Source of the DNA: Peronospora farinosa
Taxonomy: Eukaryota; Oomycota; Peronosporomycetes; Peronosporales; Peronosporaceae
NCBI GenBank assembly: GCA_947646735.1
Contig: CANTFK010000159.1
Location: 154,788-218,787, forward strand
Reading direction: 5' to 3'
DNA: 64,000 nucleotides
This document shows positions 55,818 through 64,000 of this stretch, piece by piece. The position numbers and the translations under genes are program-made. Each line of letters begins with the position of its first letter. Position 1 is the first letter of the stretch. The notes below the pieces were generated by a model that was not told the DNA's origin, made no database searches, and saw nothing but the letters and a program-made list of their open reading frames with translations.

Positions 55818-58247
55818 AGCACTTCTGCAAGACCCCAACCTTAAAGGGCTACAAGTGCCCGGCCAGCCCGGGCAGACCCACCTTTACTCAGCATTTGTGG
55901 ATGACACCACCCTATTTCTCGAGACAGCGGAGCAAATACCCCACGCGTTACATGTTGTGCGAGCATTTGGCGCTCTTGCTGGTCTACAGGTTCAACCTGC
56001 AAAGAGTCAGCTGATATTTCTGAATAGATCTGTCATGCTGGAGAGGTACGAGGGAATGACGGTCGTCCCCGCGGGCGCAACAACTCGATACTTGGGCTAT
56101 GAGGTTGGAACGGGGGAGTTAGTGAACAAGAACTGGGCCCAGCGGATCCGAAAAATTCAAAGGAGGCTTCTCACAGCGACACGAGTAGCAACGAGCGTGG
56201 AGAATCGTGTGTTAATCCTCAACTCCATCGTGCTTCCCTCAATATTATTTACCGCGATAGTTTTTGAATTACCTCGGTGGGCGGAAAAAGAACTGCACAA
56301 TCTATACAAGCAATTCCTGTGGGCGCACGCGACGACGACAGAAAGCAGTCGCCACAAGGTTATCCTGGACTACTTGTGACGCCAAAACAAGCGGGAGGCA
56401 TCGGACTAGCGGCTGTTTCGGTAGCGGTTAAAACTCAACGCACAAAGCACGCGTTTGCTTGGCTTACTCAGAAGCCGGATAAATACTATTCTGCATGGCA
56501 AATGTGGACTTTCCGGAACAATCAAGGACCGGCCGCGACAATAGTGACTCCGGCTCAGGCTAAACTACGGGCATCGTTTAACCGGGAAGGTTCGCCAGGC
56601 CATGAGCTGAGGCAGGAGCTGGGAGAACGGCTCTCCCCAACAACAGATCAACAGGACCAGGTGACCGCGTGGAGGCACGCCCACTCCTCGGCCTTACTTG
56701 ACCGAGCCATTAGCTGGTGGGAGGGGGACGAATTGGTACTGTCGTTCATTGACCCTTTCCCCATACGGCTGCTGGGGTATGATGATATGCCGGAGGAAAT
56801 TCAGCGATTCTGGGCCACTTTTAACTGGAGTGCGAACCCATGGATTCGGGACCAGGGAGGCAACATGCTGGCCAGGACTACTTATAACAGGATCGAGGAC
56901 TGCACCCTCGAACAACTACACATCCGGCGTACGGGGCCAGCGGAATTCGTTTTACGAATACCAATCCCTCAGGACCAACCCGGCCCTCATTCCAACGCAA
57001 AACTCCGTCGGTGGGCAACAGCCATTTTGCTTTCATCCCCGGACTTACCTATCGGGTCAGAGTTGCACGCGGCACCGCCACTACGCCTACGACAGGCACC
57101 ACCATGTCTCCGCAGTTTTCGCTGGAAGCTTCTCGGAGCAGGCCTTATCGAAGGTCACTCGACGGATATCAAGCACGGCCAAACTCGGCCTGTCACTCTG
57201 CACCAAGCTGATGATGGGTTACACTGGTTTTGTCACGGCTTCCTGCCGGAGCTCACTGTCGGTTCGCCATCGGAACGCCAGGCGGTCTGTCGTGAGATTA
57301 GAACTTGGGGTCTGGTATTCGAAGCGCACCCGCAGCTGCATCGGTTTCCTTGGTCTGTGCCGACCACAACGTCTAATCACTTCGTTACAAAGGCCTTAGG
57401 CAAGCAAGCTTTCCGGTTCCATAAAAAGGTTCTCGCTCGCCAACTTTCCGTTCTCATTGATCGACTGTCCAAAGCTGCAACGACGGATGAATGGCAATGC
57501 GCAGCGCTCCGGCAAACGCCGAGGCAAGTGTGGGATCATAGTAATGGACTCACACCGTATCAAGTCTGGACAGGGTACAGGGTGGCGACCAGACAATTAA
57601 ATCTGTATCACGCTACGAGGTACGAAAATAATAGTTGCAGAAAGGCACCGGCCTGCAGCGGCAGTGAGGAGACCATTGGTCATCTGTTTTGGGACTGTGC
57701 CTGCGCTGCAGCGCTATGGGGCAAACTTATTGGTCACTGGACTGGGCAACAAGTTACCCGCCAAGCGACCAAACACTTTGTGGTGGCCTGTGCAAGCCGA
57801 AGGGTTCACAGCATACCCGAGCACCGTATGCAAAGTCTAGCGGACCGATTTCAGGATGACACGGATGCAGCCGAACGTGTCTGGACGCGAATTTGGCACG
57901 TCTTGGCAACGATATGTCACACACGGCTATGGGTCGACAGAAATGCCGCTGTCTACAAGGCAGTCCCGCTCCACCTTCCCAGCAGCATAGCCAGTTTTTG
58001 GGCTTCGTGCCTTTGTCAGCTCCGAGCGATCGCGAAGAGAGAGCATCAAAAAGTTGCGTCCGCCACAACGGGTGCTTTGCTATATGCATGCATCGAGTTG
58101 CTCGAGCGCGAACCTAGAGGGCCACCGCTTTCAACGGTGACCAGCCATGATTTACAGTCGGGCCAACCGGCGTTGACATCCTGGCTCAGGACTTTCCAGA
58201 GATCTTGCACATAGTTAACACCATGTAAATAGACGATCTGAACAACC
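55818..58247 (+). mobile_element. L1-like LINE 2, 5'-truncated
   Basis: A 2430 bp element on the plus strand with a perfect 16 bp target duplication, AATCATGCCAAGCTTA (55802-55817 and 58248-58263). RT homology begins directly at the 5' junction. It is related to LINE 1 but clearly a different copy. Confidence 0.92.
55819..58214 (+). pseudogene. Truncated LINE 2 ORF2
   Basis: It begins inside RT just before the catalytic YSAFVDDTTLFLETAEQI (about 55882). The frame runs to about 56360, where a one-base loss (HKV to PGLL) shifts it; it then stays open to the TAG at 58212. The long C-terminal region matches that of LINE 1 segment by segment (for example QANDGLHW/QADDGLHW, YQVWTGYRVATRQLNLY, CSGSEETIGHLFWDC) and ends SWLRTFQRSCT. 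Confidence 0.87.
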
Positions 58248-58263
58248 AATCATGCCAAGCTTA

Positions 58264-58958
58264 CTGTTGGACACAGCACCCATTTATGTGAAGTTAGGTA
58301 TGCAGTTGGATAAGACGTTAACGAAGAAATGTTTCTATCATCAAACTTAGCGCTACGTCCTAGCGCAACGTCTCACCATAGTCGCCAACGTTCTCATGGA
58401 CGAGAGCAACTTCACATGGTAGTCTATTTTATTCCTATTTAGTGAACAAGTTAACGTATTTGCATTTTTGACGTAATCCAAGTGCTCAACGTTACTTACG
58501 ATGGACGCGGATGAAGACACTGGATCTTGGACGACTTTTTGACGGAGGAAGAGTGTGTGAAAAGTGCAGGGTAGATGTTTTGCAATTAAGTAGCATGTAG
58601 CAAGTAACAATGAAAGATTTTGTATTCGTAGGTTATGCCAGCTATGTCTCAGGGTCATAAGCTGGATTTTCAAAGGCTATTGCTGGCAATGGATGACCAA
58701 GCTCGAGGCTTTGCCGGGTACCCTAATCGGGGCAGACGACTGCTGCTGCAACATTCCTGCAGGACACTCTCGCTCCACTAGCGCTGCAAATTCGAGTGGT
58801 ATCGCAGCAATCTGAGCAGATTAGCAAGCAGTCTTTTCTGATCCGCATCCGGCTCGGCATCTGGTCGAATCGACGATGTCGTTCGGCATTCCTTCTTCAG
58901 CATCAAGTGCCCCACTCTTGCTTGTACTTATTCAACAAAAGCACTCGTAACTATCACC
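58264..58958. promoter_or_regulatory. Intergenic region with putative GH17 promoter
   Basis: These 695 bases hold no convincing gene. About 60-70 bp before the glucanase ATG is GGCATTCCTTCTTCAG (about 58885-58900), similar to the oomycete initiator. A 106-codon minus-strand frame (58673-58353) has no family features. Confidence 0.4.
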
Positions 58959-59789
58959 ATGAAGTTCTTCATCCCTATCTTTTTGGGCGTCTTTGCCTTC
59001 TTTTCGATGAAGGTAGACGCTAACGGTGTGTGCTATGATCCGAACCACGCGGACGTCGTGAATTATTCGACCGTGCAGGCCGACATGAAGCTCATCCTTA
59101 ACGCCGGCTTCGATAGCGTGCGCACGTACATTGCCAAGTTCGGCAACACGGAATTGGGTCCTATCATCGCGGCCGCCGGACTAAAGGCCGTCCTGGGTGT
59201 GCCGTACCCTCAAGACGGCTATCAAGAGCAGATGGAGGCCGCTATTAAGGCAGCCAATGCCGGTGGCGTCTCGGCCATTATGGTTGGCAACGAGAACCTG
59301 GCGAATGCCAATAGCGTCCCACGCGACATGATCGATATCATCAATCAGATCAAGGCCCGCGCGTCCGTCAGAGTCGGCACCGTCCAGCGCAACACGGAGG
59401 TGATCAACTGGCAGAGTGTCTCAGGCTGGACCGAACTGGTCGCTGCCTGTGACGTCCTGGGTGTGAACGTGCAACCGGTTTTCTCTCCCGGCATGACCGC
59501 TGAAAGCGCTATCAACCTCGTTAAGGAGGAGTGGCAGATCATGTATAGCCAGTTTGGTGACAAGCTGAGATTGATGGAGACGGGTTGGCCCTCTAGTGGC
59601 TTCGTAAGCGGCAATGTTTGCAGTATCTCGGGCGAGTTAAACTTCTACAACGCCTATAAGCAATGGATCAGCTCCGTGAACGAGAGCTATTACTTCCAGA
59701 TGTTCGACACGCCCTACAAAACCAAGCTTTTTGAGCAATCCTTCGGCCTGTACACTTCTGCTGGGATGCTTAAGCAAGCAACGTCGTAG
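58959..59789 (+). CDS. Secreted GH17 glucan endo-1,3-beta-glucosidase
   Basis: A 276-residue intronless protein. Residues 1-22 (MKFFIPIFLGVFAFFSMKVD, then AN) form a signal peptide. The GH17 barrel follows: GVCYDPNHADV, FDSVRTYIAKFGN, and MVGNENLAN with the acid/base Glu at residue 112. The nucleophile motif RLMETGWPSSG has Glu207, and the C-terminus holds YYFQMFDTPYKT and SFGLYTS. The enzyme cleaves beta-1,3-glucan; in an oomycete, whose wall is largely beta-glucan, it could serve wall remodelling or attack on plant callose. The length is near the minimum for a GH17 catalytic domain, and no GPI or carbohydrate-binding tail is present. It lies just outside the transposon island, between LINE 2 and LINE 3. 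Confidence 0.93.
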   Translation: MKFFIPIFLGVFAFFSMKVDANGVCYDPNHADVVNYSTVQADMKLILNAGFDSVRTYIAKFGNTELGPIIAAAGLKAVLGVPYPQDGYQEQMEAAIKAANAGGVSAIMVGNENLANANSVPRDMIDIINQIKARASVRVGTVQRNTEVINWQSVSGWTELVAACDVLGVNVQPVFSPGMTAESAINLVKEEWQIMYSQFGDKLRLMETGWPSSGFVSGNVCSISGELNFYNAYKQWISSVNESYYFQMFDTPYKTKLFEQSFGLYTSAGMLKQATS

Positions 59790-60220
59790 GTCAATTAATG
59801 GATGCCAACAACAATTGTAATGCAACGACGAACAAGTAAAATCTACAAATCGACCGTGCGTACAGATTTTGATGTAGAGGATAAAACCGTCCAGAATGAA
59901 ACTGCAGGAAGTTTGAAAAACCATACAGTACTGCTTGAACCTTTTGTTTGGAGCCTCCTTATATTATGGAAGTAAAGACATTTAACATTGAAGCTATTAA
60001 ATATAGCGTTATCGTGACAAGCATAGTCTTTAAGGATGAAGCGACTAGTTTTTGGTAAAAAGATAGCTGTAATATAGTACGCTTTTTGTCAATCTATCTT
60101 GAATTGCATGAGCAGGCATGTAAGCTCAAGGCAGCAAGATCCTCCACCTACACACGCGCCGAAAATGTGTATCTAGTAATGGTAGAAGCAAAACCAAACC
60201 ACTCCATAAAGAGAAAGAGG
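59790..60220. other. Intergenic, GH17 3' region
   Basis: 431 AT-rich bases with no gene seen. The end (60208-60220, AAAGAGAAAGAGG) is the likely target site of LINE 3. Confidence 0.5.
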
Positions 60221-61238
60221 TTCAGATCGTATATTTTCATGGTGTTAACTATGTGCACGATCTCTGGAAACTCCTGAGCCAGGATGTCAGCGCCGGTTGG
60301 CCCGGCGGTATATCGTGGCCGGCCACCGTAGAGCTTGGTGGTCTGCTGGGGTCGCGCCAAGCAACTCGACCACACATGGTGCCTTGCTTTATGCTTGCAC
60401 AAAGCAAGGTACCATGTGTGGCTGACGCTATATTTTGATGCTCTCTCTTTGCGAGTGCTCGGGAGCTGACAAAGGCGCGAAGCCCAAAAACTGGCGGTGC
60501 TACTGGGAAGATGGAGTGTGATAGCCTTGTAGAAGATGCACTCCTGTCTATTGAAAATCGTGGCTGACATAACGTTGCGAGGACGTGCAAAATTTGTGTG
60601 TTCGACTTCACCTACGTCATCCTGAAATCGGCCCGCCAGGATTTTTCTTATATGTTGTTGGCGCCCAGGAAGTTCGGGTCAATCAACAGGTGATTTTCTG
60701 CTCGGCGTAGTGACCAATTGGGTTATCTCAGAGTGCTGCGAGGCAAGCACACTCTCAAAAAATAATTACAGAAAGACACCGGTGCCTCTGCAGGCCGGTG
60801 TCTTCTGCAACTTTAGTTTTCGTTCCGCGCAGCATGATATAGATTTAATTGTCTTGTCGTTACCCTGTACCCTGTCCAAACATGATATGGTGCGAAAACA
60901 TTACTATGATCCCACACTTGCGTCGGTTACTGGAGCGCTACGGGTTACCATTCATCTGTCGTTGCTAGTTGGGAAAGGCGATCAACGAGAACCAAAAGTT
61001 GACGGGCGAGAGCTTTTTTTGTGGAACCGTAAAGCTTGCTTGCCTAAGGCCTTTGTAATGAAGTAATTCGACGTAAAGTCTGACACAGACCAAGGCTAAA
61101 CGATGAGTTGCGGGCGCGCCTCGAATACCAGACCCCATGCTCATATATCGTGACAAACCGCCTGTCGTTCAGAAGGCGAACCGTCAGTGAGCTTTAGCAG
61201 GAGTCCGTGGCAAAAATAGTGTACTTCATCATCAGCTT
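60221..61238 (-). mobile_element. L1-like LINE 3 fragment, decayed
   Basis: The 3' end (TTCAGATCG...CATGGTGTTAACTATGTG) and the last frame, ending SWLRSFQRSCT, match LINE 2. Reading leftwards on the minus strand, homology to LINE 2 continues in changing frames through PQVWDHSN-like and ALGKQAF-like parts to about 61238 (AAGCTGATGATG). An internal 20-30 bp near-palindrome at 60370-60420 (AAGCAAGGTACCATGTGTGG mirrored) is a local duplication. Possible flanking repeat: AAAGAGAAAGAGG / AAAAGAGAGG. Confidence 0.78.
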
Positions 61239-61248
61239 AAAAGAGAGG

Positions 61249-61297
61249 TCCAGATGATTTATTTAGAGGGAGTTAAAACTATGTGCAAGATCTCTGG
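61249..61297 (-). mobile_element. 49 bp LINE 3' stub (LINE 4)
   Basis: TCCAGATGATTTATTTAGAG ... TATGTGCAAGATCTCTGG matches the last 50 bases of LINE 2 and 3. It follows directly on the AAAAGAGAGG that borders LINE 3. Confidence 0.6.
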
Positions 61298-61318
61298 TTA
61301 AGTGGTAGCCTTAGTCTT

Positions 61319-61555
61319 CTACCATGACGCGACCATCCCCCTCCCCACGCACCACTGGACGATAGTGTCTGGCCTGCTGTTTATATGCATGACAAACCGG
61401 TACTGGATCTTCATGGGGTCGTCACGGCTTTTAAAGTATTTCTCTTCGTGGTGCCAGCATTCGCGCTCAGCGAATGGGTCGACTATTTGAGCTAGATCCT
61501 GAAGGGTAGGAACTAACGTGGTGCTGGATACCTTAACAGTTGTTTTTTTGTCCAA
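61319..61555 (-). CDS. Small 78-residue protein, unknown
   Basis: The frame MDKKTTVKVSSTTLVPTLQD ... WHHEEKYFKSRDDPMKIQYR ... GRGMVASW is compact, charged and protein-like, with no signal peptide or membrane segment. Its start lies 67 bp from the divergent WDR89-like gene, which suggests a shared promoter. I do not recognise a family. The C-terminus ends 22 bp from the LINE stub, so the gene may once have been longer or have a further exon. Confidence 0.5.
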   Translation of the reverse strand: MDKKTTVKVSSTTLVPTLQDLAQIVDPFAERECWHHEEKYFKSRDDPMKIQYRFVMHINSRPDTIVQWCVGRGMVASW

Positions 61556-61622
61556 TTAAATCGATAAATGTCCAGCGGCCATCAAATATATGGCTACACG
61601 TCACAAGTAAATTTACTCAGTC

Positions 61623-62780
61623 ATGGACTATGCTCTCGATCGTGGTGATCTAAAACTAGTGCAAACCGCCGTAGTTTCATTTGTAGGCGCACAAGTCAAT
61701 GGCAGCGCTGACTTATTGGCGGATCCAAGTGTAGAATTTGACTACGATTATATCCTGGACTGTCAGCCAACAGCGCACCGCAGCGGTCTGGCACTGGCGC
61801 TGTCTACGCGCAAGCTGCAGCTGCGCAGTCTCGAAACGTTGGCGCTACAGCACGAGTTCCATGCGCACAACAGTACAATTCACGAGATCTGGACGTCACA
61901 ATCGTCGCCTTATCAGTTGGCGACGTGTTCCAGTGACGAGTGCGTCAAGCTCTGGGACACACGCACGGCGCTGCCGGCCTTGGTCGTGCCAGTCGGTCAA
62001 GAGGTTTGGAGCCTGTCTATTAACCATGACGAGACGCTGCTAGCCGCGGGAACGGACAATCTCGTGCTATTTTACGATGTGCGCACGGGTGCGAAGCTTG
62101 GAGAGTACGGAGAGAGCCACGTGGACGCCGTCACTAAAGTGCGCTTTCATCCGACGCAACCGGCGTTCGTGGTCACGGCCTCAGAAGACGGTGTTGTGTG
62201 TTGCTTTGATTGCCGTATTCCCGACGAGGATGAAGCCCTTGAAAGTATTTTGAATGTTGAGAGTGCCGTTACGACCTTGGGCTTCTTTGGTGAGCTCAAG
62301 GAGAACATTTACTGCCTCACAGGCACCGAGACGCTGGATTTGTGGAATATTTGGACTGCCAAGAGACTGCACCACTATGACACGATCCGAGACGATTGCA
62401 ATAGCAACGGCCTGGCTACTGACTACTTAATCGATTGCGTGTACAACGATCAGTCAAATGATCTCGTCCTGCTTGTTGGTAACCACGATGGCGACGTCAA
62501 TGCTGTCAATATTGGCACGAACGCAGCCTCAGCAGGGAAGTTGCAGCATGTGGCAGCGCTTAAAGGAGGTCATAAGGCCTGTATCCGCTGTATATACTAT
62601 GATCCAGAGAGCACAACGATGTTTACAGGAGGTGAAGACACGCGGCTTTGCAAGTGGGTAGCAGCCGAGGCAAGTAACGGTTCCTTTTCAACGTCGTCGA
62701 CCGCTTCCTTCAGTAAAAGGGCGATGGGGTGTGACTCTGCAGGCATTCGAAAAGCGCGCAAGTCATCCCGTCCATACTAG
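61623..62780 (+). CDS. WDR89-like WD40 repeat protein
   Basis: A 385-residue intronless protein. WD-type blades are visible: STIHEIWTSQSSPYQLATCS followed by DECVKLWDTR; VWSLSINHDETLLAAGTDN and LVLFYDVRTG; VTKVRFHPTQPAFVVTAS and DGVVCCFDCR. The distinctive second half (IYCLTGTETLDLWNIW, then YLIDCVYNDQSNDLVLLVGN, LKGGHKACIRC and FTGGEDTRLCKW) matches WDR89-family proteins. The Ser-rich, basic tail ends RKARKSSRPY. WD40 beta-propellers are interaction scaffolds; no enzymatic role is implied. Confidence 0.87.
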   Translation: MDYALDRGDLKLVQTAVVSFVGAQVNGSADLLADPSVEFDYDYILDCQPTAHRSGLALALSTRKLQLRSLETLALQHEFHAHNSTIHEIWTSQSSPYQLATCSSDECVKLWDTRTALPALVVPVGQEVWSLSINHDETLLAAGTDNLVLFYDVRTGAKLGEYGESHVDAVTKVRFHPTQPAFVVTASEDGVVCCFDCRIPDEDEALESILNVESAVTTLGFFGELKENIYCLTGTETLDLWNIWTAKRLHHYDTIRDDCNSNGLATDYLIDCVYNDQSNDLVLLVGNHDGDVNAVNIGTNAASAGKLQHVAALKGGHKACIRCIYYDPESTTMFTGGEDTRLCKWVAAEASNGSFSTSSTASFSKRAMGCDSAGIRKARKSSRPY

Positions 62781-63500
62781 TCAAAAGCGCTTGCTCGGGA
62801 ACAATAGCGCTTGTACTCTTATAGATTAATGTATTAGTCTGATGTCTACCTTTTCTCCTCCTCGTGGCAGCAACCACTGTTTATAGGCTAAGCTGATGGT
62901 GCATGTAGACGTTTCTTAGGCCAAAAAGCAAGATCAGAATGGAAATGATAAGAATCTTGAAGAAGGCTCCGATGTGTCGTGCTTTGTCGGTGCTGATGCT
63001 GGGAAAAACCTCCATCATTAAGATGACTGACTTGTGCAGACAGCGTGCAGTAAACCTGGTCAATTAACTAAAAGGATCCTTGAAAGTCACCCGATGTTAA
63101 AAAAGGTAGACTTGTGAAGTCTCAGATGCTATTGCCTTCATTCTGTTGTGCCTTTACTAGCACTGTTGCAACTAAGTCCGGGTTTTAGCTTCAACAACTA
63201 CAACAACTCAAGTGCAGAATCAAACATCCGTCTTGCCTAAGTTTTAGAAGATGCTACACTCGTCCTTTCAGTGATACATTGCAGTAAACTTTAGGAGCAC
63301 GAAGCTGATCTTGAATGGCATGGCTTCACAACATCCTGCATTATCATCCATTGTCATCCGTACATTGCTTCAAAAAAAGGGTATAGATTTCAATTGCACC
63401 GCAGTATAGCAGAGTATAGACCAACTTGTCGACCACGCAGCTAGCCTCTTTCTTACAATATCCTCTCGTCTAAGAGGAGTTCATTTCTTTCCTCCGTGAC
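62781..63500. other. Intergenic region with a possible small membrane-protein exon
   Basis: On the minus strand, 63063-62881 encodes 60 residues with one strong hydrophobic segment (AFFKILIISILILLFGL) and a CAG acceptor-like border near 63057. An ATG-led stretch (MKAIASETSQ, about 63150) lies upstream. This may be a small two-exon membrane protein, but no family is recognised. The rest shows nothing. Confidence 0.35.
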
Positions 63501-63863
63501 ATGTATAAATTGTTATGGCAGTCAAACATTTTTTCAGCTACACGAGGCTTACAACCTGCAGCAATTTCATCACGACACGCAGCGTTTACTCATTCTTCGC
63601 CCTTAAATCGATTTGTCAATGTATCTGAAGGACGGTCGACGACAGAGCAATTCACGGTGCAGCAAGTACTAAATTCTCCATTGGTCCTCAAATCAGCGGC
63701 GATGTCCACTGCATTTTACACAGAAAAAAATTGCGACAATGCTTGCCGGCGCTTCCGTTGCTGGCATCATCGTTGTTCAAAACAATTTGGGCCTTGCAAC
63801 ATTATTCCAGAAACCGTTGCCACCACCAGTAGCTGCAATTACGTCAAGCAGATTCGTCCTTAA
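63501..63863 (+). CDS. Unknown 120-codon frame at the right edge, possible mitochondrial N-terminus
   Basis: The frame starts MYKLLWQSNIFSATRGLQPA, basic and low in acids, like a mitochondrial presequence. It then has RFVNVSEGRSTTEQFTVQQV, which is also found at 36118-36165. After residue 75 the sequence becomes Cys/His-rich and less convincing, so the true gene may splice there or continue past the window. No family is recognised. 63864-64000 is related to 36270-36305 at its end. Confidence 0.35.
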   Translation: MYKLLWQSNIFSATRGLQPAAISSRHAAFTHSSPLNRFVNVSEGRSTTEQFTVQQVLNSPLVLKSAAMSTAFYTEKNCDNACRRFRCWHHRCSKQFGPCNIIPETVATTSSCNYVKQIRP

Positions 63864-64000
63864 CAAAGTCAATAGCTGCAGCGCCAGTGCCGCAGTTGAT
63901 ATTAGTTGACACGCAGTTTGCTTTCGCTTCAAATCAATGGTAGCTGCGCTGCAGTTTGTGAGGTACTGCTCCACCATTTAAGTAGCAAGCTAACAGCACA

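Noticed and set aside
63501..63863. Named family assignment for the right-edge frame
   Set aside because: Only a short conserved core is visible and the second half looks non-coding; any name would be a guess.
1..64000. tRNA, rRNA or riboswitch genes
   Set aside because: No cloverleaf-like or rRNA-like sequence was noticed on either strand by eye; only tRNA-complementary primer sites of retroelements.

Overview
This 64 kb window looks like nuclear DNA from an oomycete, most likely Phytophthora or a downy mildew relative. The host genes are eukaryotic, compact and split by short GT-AG introns (about 40-140 bp). Their products (Trm112, a GNL3-type GTPase, an RPAP2/Rtr1 phosphatase, mitochondrial enoyl-CoA hydratase, poly(A) polymerase, a secreted GH17 glucanase, a WDR89-like protein) suit that group. 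So do the transposons: Ty3/gypsy elements with a chromodomain, one with two RNase H domains, plus Copia, Helitron-type and L1-like elements. The species call is inference, since no search could be run.

Layout. Positions 1-14.0 kb are gene-dense: a DnaJ 3' end (+), a CCDC6-like coiled-coil gene (-), a TMF1-type golgin (+), TRM112 (-), a GNL3-like GTPase (+), RPAP2/RTR1 (-), ECHS1 (+) and poly(A) polymerase (-). Several pairs are divergent with short shared promoter regions. From about 14.3 to 61.3 kb the window is mostly a transposon island. It starts with a three-level nest: a diverged LTR (14324-15046 plus 35087-35367) is split by a roughly 12 kb Gypsy element (15047-35082). The 3' LTR of that element is in turn split by a 7.8 kb Gypsy element (26609-34440). 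The two inner levels have exact target duplications (TCGC and CAAGG). After a minisatellite-rich spacer comes a head-to-tail array of five Helitron-type units (37216-51734). One unit holds a young, open Copia element (44988-50095, duplication GAACA). Then follow two opposed, 5'-truncated L1-like elements with 14 and 16 bp target duplications. Genes resume at 59 kb with a GH17 glucanase, a third LINE fragment, a small unknown gene, a WDR89-like gene and a partial unknown sequence at the right edge.

The host genes are mostly housekeeping: RNA polymerase II phosphatase and poly(A) polymerase (mRNA synthesis and 3' end formation), Trm112 and GNL3 (translation and ribosome assembly), ECHS1 (fatty-acid and branched-chain oxidation) and the golgin (vesicle tethering). 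No operon logic applies.

The observation I rate highest is that both Gypsy elements carry, between the integrase/chromodomain end of pol and the 3' LTR, protein-like reading frames on the opposite strand. Each combines a tryptophan-rich globular part, a low-complexity basic part and a coiled coil, but in opposite order and without obvious sequence similarity. Also notable are the Helitron-type concatemer with many internal copies of its own terminal hairpin, the LTR-borne array of GGTCGACC palindromes, and a Gypsy element whose LTRs are nearly identical although its genes are heavily broken.
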